The translations under genes and the position numbers were made by a program. The notes below the pieces were generated by a model that worked only from the letters and a program-made list of their open reading frames with translations, searched no databases and had not been told where the DNA came from. Positions 1-8,698 of a DNA stretch of 64,000 nucleotides are shown here, in pieces (within the stretch, counting starts at the first letter, position 1; the number at the start of each line of letters is the position of its first letter). This DNA comes from Nematostella vectensis (Eukaryota > Cnidaria > Anthozoa > Actiniaria > Edwardsiidae), in the NCBI RefSeq assembly GCF_932526225.1, contig NC_064043.1, positions 15,996,085 through 16,060,084 on the forward strand, given 5' to 3'.

Positions 1-1343
1 AATGATAACAACAGTAACATCTTCTTCGTGGCGTGTGCTACCTTATAGGAAACAGAGAAGTCCCAAGTATCTGAGAAACCATCTGCGATGTTAGTTGAAA
101 ATGAAGAACAAGGACAGAAACGAAGTTAAAGAAAAACTTAAAAACATTTGAAAATCTTTTTGAATCTCAATTAGAAATATTTAAAGAATCAGACCGTGCG
201 CACATAGGACCCAGTCCCACCCCTGAAACTGATTTTTCAACTCACTTGCTTCTTCGTGGCGTGTGCTACCTAATAGCAAACAGAGAAGTCCCAAGTATCT
301 GAGACTGATTTCTCGACTCTCACTTGACTCTTCGTGGCGTGTCCTACTTAATAGCAAACAGAGAAGTCCAAAATATCAAGCGGTACTAGACCGCTTGTTG
401 ACGTTTCTGGTCGGGACTGGATACTCCCCCGGTTAAGGCTAAGCAGGACAATCAGATTGTGATGCCGAAATTTTTTGACCCGAGGGACCACATGCCTGCA
501 AACTCTTTTATGGCATCCAAGGCAGAGCACCAAATAATACTAGATGGGTGGCCAGTCTTCAGCAATACCCAGTCAAGCAAGCCAAAAAAAGAAACTATTG
601 CATGTAGTCGTGGGTGGGGGTCTCCTTAGTTTACATGGCTGTTGTCACGCATTACAACGCCCCAGCGAAAGAACGATCTATCCATCAAGTTTATCTCTTT
701 GAGATCCTTTGTTTATATTGCCAGTTTGTTGGGAGAACGTGGCATCTCGTCAACTAGTGTACACACTGCATCTTGAGGACTAGTGGTTAATCAAAGTCAA
801 GCACTTCAATTTCCCATACAGTCGCCAACAATTCTTGTGACTGTACCCCAGCAGGCAAGGTCACCCCAGGTGGTGTACTGTATATTGGGGAACAAAGGGA
901 ATGGGTGGCCAATGAACCCTGTCGGTTGTTCATAGAGTATTTCTTGGGCTGGGAAGTTCTTACCCTTGGTAAGTAGCTTTTCCCCTATCATTAACACATA
1001 ATCTAAACATCCTATCTCAAAGATCCCAGGTACATTCGGAAAGCTAAAATCTTCAGGCTCAAAATAATAAACATAGGCTGAGCAAATACTCCAGTCCAAA
1101 CCCAGTGAGAAAAAAAAAAGAGAACAAATCACTCGTTTGATTGCTTTGTTCACTGCAGTACCAGACCAGACATAATTTACAGATGAAGATGAAGAATGAA
1201 GATGAAGAAATGATTTTTATCAATGTAACTTAATAGATTATTTTTTTTTCTATTATAATTATCGATGAGAGATATGCTTTAAGAAGAAATAAAAGCTCCG
1301 CAAATATAAGTTTTGTATCAATAGGGCACCCTTTTAAGGCCTA
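1..1343 (+). repeat. Unit 1, class L, left-truncated by the window
   Basis: Begins just before R1 (21-76). R2 lies at 249-304 and the CAAGCGGT/ACCGCTTG hairpin at 377-397. Haplotype a: linker GAAACTATTGCATG, CATCAAGTTT, GTGTACAC and CCAATGAACC variants. R3 has CTTAATAG where most units read CTTTATAG. Confidence 0.9.
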
Positions 1344-1995
1344 TTGTACAGGCTTGGCATCTTGACGCGCGATGCCACAAATATAATTGAGTTAACTAGT
1401 ATGCAAGTAAACTTTTCCCCTTGTGTGATTAGCGATTTTCAGATGAAGAAACATTTAAACTATAACATTAAAAAAGAAAGAATGATAACAGTAGCATCCT
1501 TCCAAGCAGTTAAGGCAGAGCAATTCACCATTCGCAGTTTTTCATTTTTTCATTTTTCGGCCCCTGAACCCTGTCGGTTGTTCATAGAGTATTTCTTGGG
1601 CTGGGAAGTTCTTACCCTTGGTAAGTAGCTTTTCCCTTATCATTAACACATAATCTAAACATCCTATCTCAAAGATCCCAGGTACCTTCGGAAAGCTAAA
1701 ATCTTCAGGCTAAAAATAATAAACATAGGCTGAGCAAATACTCCAGTCCAAACCCAGTGAGAAAAAAAGAGAACAAATCAATCGTTTGATTGCTTTGTTC
1801 ACTGCAGTACCAGACCAGACATAATTTACAGATGAAGATGAAGAATGAAGATGAAGAAATGATTTTTATCATTGTAACTTAATAGATTATTTATTTTTTT
1901 TCTATTATAATTATCGATGAGAGATATGCTTTAAGAAGGAATAAAAGCTCGGCAAATATAAGTTTTGTATCAATAGGGCACCCTTTTAAGGCCTA
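1344..1995 (+). repeat. Unit 2, class S (652 bp)
   Basis: The 5' core joins directly to the distal CCCCTGAACCCTG segment through CATTTTTTCATTTTTCGG (about 1541-1560), removing about 1.06 kb relative to L. It carries a private change, CATTTAAAC, where other S units read CATTATAAC or CATTATAGC. Confidence 0.92.
1968..1975 (+). promoter_or_regulatory. Degenerate TATA-like box, TATCAATA variant
   Basis: Same position (-28) as the TATAAATA box of the minority units, in the otherwise conserved context GGGCACCCTTTTAAGGCC. This majority form coincides with TTG instead of ATG at the unit start, so the two forms define two subfamilies of the core. Confidence 0.25.
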
Positions 1996-2006
1996 TTGTA
2001 CAGGCT

Positions 2007-2029
2007 TGGCATCTTGACGCGCGATGCCA
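2007..2029 (+). other. Conserved core hairpin (+11 to +33), reference unit
   Basis: TGGCATC and GATGCCA form a perfect 7-bp stem around a 9-nt loop (TTGACGCGC). It occurs at the same offset in nearly every unit of every class. Units 12, 19, 46 and 49 read GAAGCCA, which breaks one pair. It could be a structured RNA 5' end or simply a conserved palindrome. Confidence 0.6.
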
Positions 2030-2218
2030 CAAATATAATTGAGTTAACTAGTATGCAAGTAAACTTTTGCCCTTGTGTGATTAGCGATTTTCAGATGAAG
2101 AAACATTATAGCTATAAGATAAAAAAAGAAAGAATGATAACAACAGTAGCATCCTTCCAAGCAGTTAAGGCAGAGCAATTCACCATTCGCAGATTTTCAT
2201 TTTTTTTATATCTTCTCT

Positions 2219-2232
2219 CAATCAATTGATTG
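2219..2232. repeat. 14-bp palindrome CAATCAATTGATTG
   Basis: Perfect palindrome in haplotype a L units. Other units read CAATCGTTTGATTG at this site. It is the fold-back point of the 42-bp palindrome in M units. Confidence 0.8.
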
Positions 2233-2383
2233 CTTTGTTCAGAGCAGAAAAAGACGAGACATAATTTACGAAGGATCACCCATTTATTATCTTATCTGAT
2301 TTACAAGACACGAGAAGATCAGATGAAAAAAAGATTATATCACTATAAAACTAAAACAGAACGAATGATAACAACAGTAACAT

Positions 2384-2439
2384 CTTCTTCGTGGCGTGTG
2401 CTACCTTATAGGAAACAGAGAAGTCCCAAGTATCTGAGA
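2384..2439 (+). repeat. Direct repeat R1 (reference unit)
   Basis: First of three ~56-bp copies inside each L unit. Core CTTCTTCGTGGCGTGTGCTA, then CCTTATAGGAAACAGAGAAG and TCCCAAGTATCTGAGA. R1 differs from R2 at AGGAAA versus AGCAAA. Confidence 0.9.
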
Positions 2440-2611
2440 AACCATCTGCGATGTTAGTTGAAAATGAAGAACAAGGACAGAAACGAAGTTAAAGAAAAAC
2501 TTAAAAACATTTGAAAATCCTTTTGAATCTCAATTAGAAATATTTAAAGAATCAGACCGTGCGCACATAGGACCCAGTCCCACCCCTGAAACTGATTTTT
2601 CAACTCACTTG

Positions 2612-2667
2612 CTTCTTCGTGGCGTGTGCTACCTAATAGCAAACAGAGAAGTCCCAAGTATCTGAGA
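2612..2667 (+). repeat. Direct repeat R2 (reference unit)
   Basis: Second copy, 228 bp after R1 and almost identical to it. TGCT/AGCA and CTTCT/AGAAG can pair within the copy, so each R repeat may fold as a bulged hairpin. Confidence 0.9.
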
Positions 2668-2689
2668 CTGATTTCTCGACTCTCACTTG

Positions 2690-2745
2690 CCTCTTCGTGG
2701 CGTGTCCTACTTTATAGCAAACAGAGAAGTCCAAAATATCAAGCG
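2690..2745 (+). repeat. Direct repeat R3 (reference unit)
   Basis: Third and most diverged copy, 78 bp after R2 (CCTCTTCGTGGCGTGTCCTA). Its last bases run into the 21-nt hairpin. Confidence 0.88.
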
Positions 2746-2760
2746 GTACTAGACCGCTTG
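2740..2760. other. Perfect 21-nt hairpin (reference unit)
   Basis: CAAGCGGT and ACCGCTTG flank a 5-nt spacer ACTAG, giving an 8-bp perfect stem. Found near +744 in L and L' units. Unit 46 has lost one pair (GACCTCTTG). No T run follows closely, so I do not call it a terminator. Confidence 0.75.
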
Positions 2761-2772
2761 TTGACGTTTCTG

Positions 2773-2936
2773 GTCGGGACTGGATACTACCCCGGTTAAG
2801 GCTAAGCAGGACAATCAGATTGTGATGCCGAAATTTTTTGACCCGAGGGACCACATGCCTGCAAACTCTTTTATGGCATCCAAGGCAGAGCACCAGATAA
2901 TACTAGATGGGTGGCCAGTCTTCAGCAATACCCAGT
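2773..2936 (+). other. Block with 5S rRNA-like matches and an Sm-like site (reference unit)
   Basis: GTCGGGACTGG (2773-2783) and GGCTAAGCAGG (2800-2810) each match metazoan 5S rRNA at 10 of 11 positions. TACTAGATGGGTGGCC (2901-2916) with AATACC (2927-2932) resembles the 5S box C region. The first two are in reversed order relative to 5S, and the spacing to the third is about 75 nt too long. AATTTTTTGA at 2832-2841 fits an Sm-site consensus. The block is confined to L units and is cleanly absent from L'. It could be a scrambled 5S-derived relic, an snRNA-like gene or coincidence. Confidence 0.3.
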
Positions 2937-3321
2937 CAAGCAAGCCAAAAAAAGAAAATATTGCATGTAGTCGTGGGTGGGGGTCTCCTTAGTTTACATG
3001 GCTGTTGTCACGCATTACAACGCCCCAGCGAAAGAACGATCTATCCATCAAGTTTATCTCTTTGAGATCCTTTGTTTATATTGCCAGTTTGTTGGGAGAA
3101 CGTGGCATCTCGTCAACTAGTGTACACACTGCATCTTGAGGACTAGTGGTTAATCAAAGTCAAGCACTTCAATTTCCCATACAGTCGCCAACAATTCTTG
3201 TGACTGTACCCCAGCAGGCAAGGTCACCCCAGGTGGTGTACTGTATATTGGGGAACAAAGGGAATGGGTGGCCAATGAACCCTGTCGGTTGTTCATAGAG
3301 TATTTCTTGGGCTGGGAAGTT

Positions 3322-3336
3322 CTTACCCTTGGTAAG
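3322..3336. other. CTTACC-CTT-GGTAAG inverted repeat (reference unit)
   Basis: Six-bp perfect arms around CTT. Each strand reads GGTAAG, a splice-donor-like string; the plus strand continues GGTAAGTAG. Present in every unit class except XS. No exon could be assigned to it. Confidence 0.5.
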
Positions 3337-3543
3337 TAGCTTTTCCCCTATCATTAACACATAATCTAAACATCCTATCTCAAAGATCCCAGGTACATTC
3401 GGAAAGCTAAAATCTTCAGGCTAAAAATAATAAACATAGGCTGAGCAAATACTCCAGTCCAAACCCAGTGAGAAAAAAAAAGAGAACAAATCACTCGTTT
3501 GATTGCTTTGTTCACTGCAGTACCAGACCAGACATAATTTACA

Positions 3544-3571
3544 GATGAAGATGAAGAATGAAGATGAAGAA
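3544..3571 (+). repeat. GATGAAG/GAATGAAG microsatellite (reference unit)
   Basis: Imperfect purine-rich simple repeat ahead of the conserved upstream core. Copy number differs by unit: the first unit of each HOR copy has an extra 12-bp period (for example 34005-34045). Confidence 0.85.
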
Positions 3572-3704
3572 ATGATTTTTATCATTGTAACTTAATAGAT
3601 TATTTTTTTTCTATTATAATTATCGATGAGAGATATGCTTTAAGAAGAAATAAAAGCTCCGCAAATATAAGTTTTGTATCAATAGGGCACCCTTTTAAGG
3701 CCTA

Positions 3705-4355
3705 TTGTACAGGCTTGGCATCTTGACGCGCGATGCCACAAATATAATTGAGTTAACTGGTATGCAAGTAAACTTTTCCCCTTGTGTGATTAGCGATTTT
3801 CAGATGAAGAAACATTATAACTATAACATTAAAAAAGAAAGAATGATAACAGTAGCATCCTTCCAAGCAGTTAAGGCAGAGCAATTCACCATTCGCAGTT
3901 TTTCATTTTTTCATTTTTCGGCCCCTGAACCCTGTCGGTTGTTCATAGAGTATTTCTTGGGCTGGGAAGTTCTTACCCTTGGTAAGTAGCTTTTCCCCTA
4001 TCATTAACACATAATCTAAACATCCTATCTCAAAGATCCCAGGTACCTTCGGAAAGCTAAAATCTTCAGGCTAAAAATAATAAACATAGGCTGAGCAAAT
4101 ACTCCAGTCCAAACCCAGTGAGAAAAAAAAGAGAACAAATCAATCGTTTGATTGCTTTGTTCACTGCAGTACCAGACCAGACATAATTTACAGATGAAGA
4201 TGAAGAATGAAGATGAAGAAATGATTTTTATCATTGTAACTTAATAGATTATTTTTTTTTTCTATTATAATTATCGATGAGAGATATGCTTTAAGAAGAA
4301 ATAAAAGCTCGGCAAATATAAGTTTTGTATCAATAGGGCACCCTTTTAAGGCCTA
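3705..4355 (+). repeat. Unit 4, class S (651 bp)
   Basis: Same S junction as unit 2. Diagnostic: AACTGGTATGC at about 3757, where other units read AACTAGTATGC. Confidence 0.92.
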
Positions 4356-6053
4356 TTGTACAGGCTTGGCATCTTGACGCGCGATGCCACAAATATAATT
4401 GAGTTAACTAGTATGCAAGTAAACTTTTGCCCTTGTGTGATTAGCGATTTTCAGATGAAGAAACATTATAGCTATAAGATAAAAAAAGAAAGAATGATAA
4501 CAACACTAGCATCCTTCCAAGCAGTTAAGGCAGAGCAATTCACCATTCGCAGTTTTTCATTTTTTTATATCTTCTCTCAATCAATTGATTGCTTTGTTCA
4601 GAGCAGAAAAAGACGAGACATAATTTACAAAGGATCACCCATTTATTCTCTTATCTGATTCACAAGACACGAGAAGATCAGATGAAAAAAAGATTATATA
4701 ACTATAAAACTAAAACAGAACGAATGATAACAACAGTAACATCTTCTTCGTGGCGTGTGCTACCTTATAGGAAACAGAGAAGTCCCAAGTATCTGAGAAA
4801 CCATCTGCGATGTTAGTTGAAAATGAAGAACAAGGACAGAAACGAAGTTAAAGAAAAACTTAAAAACATTTGAAAATCTTTTTGAATCTCAATTAGAAAT
4901 ATTTAAAGAATCAGACCGTGCGAACATAGGACCCAGTCCCACCCCTGAAACTGATTCTTCAACTCACTTGCTTCTTCGTGGCGTGTGCTACCTAACAGCA
5001 AACAGAGAAGTCCCAAGTATCTGAGACTGATTTCGCGACTCTCACTTGCCTCTTCGTGGCGTGTCCTACTTTATAGCAAACAGAGAAGTCCAAAATATCA
5101 AGCGGTACTAGACCGCTTGTTGACGTTTCTGGTCGGGACTGGATACTCCCCCGGTTAAGGCTAAGCAGGACAATCAGATTGTGATGCCGAAATATTTTGA
5201 CCCGAGGTACCACATGCCTGCAAACTCTTTTATGGCATCCAAGGCAGAGCACCAGATAATACTAGATGGGTGGCCAGTCTTCAGCAATACCCAGTCAAGC
5301 AAGCCAAAAAAAGAAAATATTGCATGTAGTCGTGGGTGGGGGTCTCCTTAGTTTACATGGCTGTTGTCACGCATTACAACGCCCCAGCGAAAGAACGATC
5401 TATCCATCAAGTTTATCTCTTTACGATCCTTTGTTTATATTGCCAGTTTGTTGGGAGAACGTGGCATCTCGTCAACTAGTGTACACACTGCATCTCGAGG
5501 ACTAGTGGTTAATCAAAGTCAAGCTCTTCAATTTCCATACAGTCGCCAACAATTATTGTGACTGTCCCCCAGCAGGCAAGGTCACCACAGGTGGTGTACT
5601 GTATATTGGGGAACAAAGGGAATGGGTGGCCCCTGAACCCTGTCGGTTGTTCATAGAGTATTTCTTGTGCTGGGAAGTTCTTACCCTTGGTAAGTAGCTT
5701 TTCCCCTATCATTAACACATAATCTAAACATCCTATCTCAAAGATCCCAGGTACTTTCGGAAAGCTAAAATCTTCAGGCTAAAAAAATAAACATAGGCTG
5801 AGCAAATACTCCAGTCCAAACCCAGTGAGAAAAAAAAGAGAACAAATCAATCGTTTGATTGTATTGTTCACTGCAGTACCAGACCAGACATAATTTTCAG
5901 ATGAAGATGAAGATGAAGAAATGATTTTTATCATTGTAACTTGATAGATTATTATTTTTTCTATTATAATTATCAATAAGAGAATTGTTTAAAGAAGAAA
6001 TAAAAGCTCGACAAATATAAGTTTTGTATAAATAGGGCACCCTTTTAAGGCTA
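4356..6053 (+). repeat. Unit 5, class L (1698 bp)
   Basis: Mostly haplotype a, with CCCCTGAACC near 5631 and TTTACGATCC near 5422. Its Sm-like run is interrupted (AAATATTTTGA, about 5190). The 3' end is unusual: the microsatellite is shortened, and the following unit is preceded by TATAAATA rather than TATCAATA. Confidence 0.92.
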
Positions 6054-6522
6054 ATGTACAGGCTTGGCATCTTGACGCGCGATGCCACAAATATAATTGA
6101 GTTAACTAGTATGCAAGTAAATTTGGCCCTTGTGTGATTAGGATTTTCAGATGAAGAAACATTATAACTATAACATTAAAAAAGAAAGAACGATAACAAC
6201 AGTAGCATCCTTCCAAGCAGTTAAGGCAGAGCAATTCACCATTCGCAGTTTTTATTTTTTTTTTATATCTTCTCTCAATCGTTTGATTGCTTTCTTCAGA
6301 GCAGAAACAGACGAGACATAATTTACAAAGGATCACCCATTTATTCTCTTATCTGATTCACAAGACACGAGAAGATCAGATGAAAAAAAGATTTTTCTTA
6401 TTAAAACTTAATAGATTATTTAATTTTTTCTATTATAATTATTGATGAAAGAATTGCTTTAAAAGGAAATAAAAGCTCGGCATATATAAGCCTTGTATAA
6501 ATAGGGCACCCTTTTAAGGCCA
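6054..6522 (+). repeat. Unit 6, class XS (469 bp)
   Basis: The upstream third of a unit joins its distal end at CAGATGAAAAAAAGAT / TTTTTCTTATTA (about 6378-6402), skipping R1-R3 and everything up to the second microsatellite. It ends in the CATATATAAG...TATAAATA variant. Confidence 0.9.
6496..6503 (+). promoter_or_regulatory. TATA-like box, TATAAATA variant
   Basis: TATAAATA lies 27 bp before the ATG-variant start of unit 7, followed by GGGCACCC and TTTTAAGGCC. A second TATA-like string (CATATATAAG) sits 15 bp upstream. Units 6, 9, 11, 12, 14, 16, 19 and 49 have the same box. Units 8, 10, 13 and 15 have TATAAAAAGGG. The other complete unit starts have TATCAATA. The spacing suits a transcription start at the unit start, but transcription is unproven. 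Confidence 0.35.
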
Positions 6523-8227
6523 ATGTACAGGCTTGGCATCTTGACGCGCGATGCCACAAATATAATTGAGTTAACTAGTATGCAAGTAAACTTTTGCCCT
6601 TGTGTGATTAGCGATTTTCAGATGAAGAAACATTATAACTATAACATTAAAAAAGAAAGAATGATAACAACGGTAACATCCTTCCAAGCAGTTAAGGCAG
6701 GGTAATTCACCATTCGCAGTTTTTTATTTTTTTATATCTTTTTTCAATCGTTTGATTGCTTTGTTATAGAGCAGAAACAGACGAGACATAATTTACAAAG
6801 GATCACCCATTTATTGTCTCTTATCTGATTCACAAGACACGAGAAGATCAGATGAAAAAAAGATTATATAACTATAAAATTAAAACAGAACGAATGATAA
6901 CAATAGTAACATCTTCTTCGTGGCGTGTGCTACCTTATAGGAAACAGAGAAGTCCCAAGTATCTGAGAAACCATCTGCGATGTTAGTTGAAGATGAAGAA
7001 CAAGGACAGAAACGAAGTTAAAGAAAAACTTAAAAACATTTGAAAATCTTTTTGAATCTCAATTAGAAATATTTAACGAATCAGACCGTGCGCAGATAGG
7101 ACCCAGTCCCACCCCTGTAACTGATTTTTCAACTCACTTGCTTCTTCGTGGCGTGTGCTACCTAATAGCAAACAGAGAAGTCCCAAGTATCTGAGACTGA
7201 TTTCTCGACTCTCACTTGCCTCTTCGTGGCGTGTCCTACTTTATAGCAAACAGAGAAGTCCAAAATATCAAGCGGTACTAGACCGCTTGTTGACGTTTCT
7301 GGTCGGGACTGGATACTCCCCCGGTTAAGGCTAAGCAGGACAATCAGATTGTGATGCCGAAATTTTTTGACCCGATGGACCACATGCCTGCAAACTCTTT
7401 TATGGCATCCAAGGCAGAGCACCAGATAATACTAGATGGGTGGCCAGTCTTCAGCAATACCCAGTCAAGCAAGCCAAAAAAAGAAAATATGGCATGTAGT
7501 CGTGGGTGGGGGTCTCCTTAGTTTACATGGCTGTTGTCACGCATTACAACGCCCCAGCGAAAGAACGATCTATCCATCACGTTTATCTCTTTACGATCCT
7601 TTGTTTATATTGCCAGTTTGTTGGGAGAACGTGGCATCTCCTCAACTAGTGAACACACTGCATCTCGAGGACTAGTGGTTAATTAAAGTCAAGCACTTCA
7701 ATTTCCATACAGTCGCCAACAATTCTTGTGACTGTACCCCAGCAGGCAAGGTCACCCAAGGTGGTGTACTGTATATTGGGGAACAAGGAGAATGGGTGGC
7801 CCCTGAACCCTGTCGGTTGTTCATAGAGTATTTCTTGGGCTGGGAAGTTCTTACCCTTGGTAAGTAGCTTTTCCCCTATCATTAACACATAATCTAAACA
7901 TCCTACCTCAAAGATCCCAGGTACCTTCGGAAAGCTAAAATCTTCAGGCTAAAAATAATAAACATAGGCTGAGCAAATACTCCAGTCCAAAGCCAGTGAG
8001 AAAAAAAAAGAGAACAAATCAATCGTTTGATTGCTTTGTTCACTGCAGTACCAGTTCAGACATAATTTTCAGATGAAGATGAAGATGAAGAAATGATTTT
8101 TATCATTGTAACTTAATAGATGTTTTATTTTTTTCTATTATAATTATAGATGAGAGATATGCTTTAAGAAGAAATAAAAGCTCGGCAAATATAAGTTTTG
8201 TATAAAAAGGGCACCCTTTTAAGGCCA
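6523..8227 (+). repeat. Unit 7, class L (1705 bp)
   Basis: Intermediate haplotype: linker GAAAATATGGCATG, CATCACGTTT, CTCCTCAACTAGTGAAC and CCCCTGAACC. It is preceded by TATAAATA at 6496-6503 and starts with ATG instead of TTG. TTATAGAGCAG replaces TTCAGAGCAG near 6764. Confidence 0.92.
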
Positions 8228-8698
8228 ATGTACAGGCTTGGCATCTTGACGCGCGATGCCACAAATATAATTGAGTTAACTAGTATGCAAGTAAACTTTT
8301 GCCCTTGTGTGATTAGCGATTTTCAGATGAAGAAACATTATAGCTATAAGATTAAAAAAGAAAGAATGATAACAACAGTAGCATCCTTCCAAGCAGTTAA
8401 GGCAGAGCAATTCACCATTCGCAGTTTTTCTTTTTTTTTATATCTTCTCTCAATCGTTTGATTGCTTTGTTCAGAGCAAAAACAGACGAGACATAATTTA
8501 CAAAGGATCACCAATTTATTCTCTTATTTGATTCACAAGACACGAGAAGATCAGATAAAAAAAAAGATTTTTCTCATTATAACTTAAGAGATTATTTATT
8601 TTTTTCTATTATAATTATTGATGAAAGAATTGCTTTAAAAGGAAATAAAAGCTCGGCATATATAAGCCTTGTATAAATAGGGCACCCTTTTATGGCCA
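8228..8698 (+). repeat. Unit 8, class XS (471 bp)
   Basis: XS junction near 8555-8575 within a long A run. First member of the duplicated 4.67-kb block (matches unit 13). Preceded by TATAAAAAGGG. Confidence 0.9.

Larger units (their letters stand above)
1996..3704 (+). repeat. Unit 3, class L (1709 bp), reference unit
   Basis: Haplotype a. It is used here as the coordinate reference for sub-elements, which are listed separately. Units 3-5 (L-S-L) match units 22-24 in class order and in most diagnostic variants. Confidence 0.95.

Noticed and set aside
1344-1628. Recurrent plus-strand ORF at each unit start (MYRLGILTRD...)
   Set aside because: In most units it needs a TTG start. The C-terminus differs with each deletion class, and variation among copies is mostly amino-acid changing. 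No recognisable domain.
2384-2810. Similarity to U6atac snRNA (CTTCGTGGC and CGGTTAAGGC)
   Set aside because: Two matches of 9-10 nt in reversed order, about 400 nt apart when R1 is used. No flanking snRNA structure. Treated as chance, and a caution for the 5S-like matches.
2633-2893. Recurrent 86-codon minus-strand ORF across R2-R3 and the 5S-like block
   Set aside because: Begins with GTG in nearly all copies, has no internal ATG, covers direct repeats (DFSVCY appears twice because of R2/R3) and is absent from M, S and XS units. A shadow of repeat structure.
2998-3120. 40-codon ATG ORF (MAVVTHYNAP...) open in nearly all L, L' and M units
   Set aside because: It is the best small-ORF candidate since it has a true ATG and no indels, but the differences I saw among units are almost all non-synonymous (A/D, H/Y, Q/H, V/I, E/T, C/Y) and unit 17 has an internal stop. 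No sign of purifying selection.
3169-3360. Recurrent 63-69 codon minus-strand ORFs (MLMIGEKLLTKG...)
   Set aside because: Reading frame ends change with indels between units (for example ATTTCC versus ATTTCCC). No homology recognised.
3301-3360. Spliced-leader RNA gene suggested by TTGGTAAGTAGC
   Set aside because: No Sm site or consistent stem-loops follow within the usual ~100 nt, and the string is explained by an inverted repeat.
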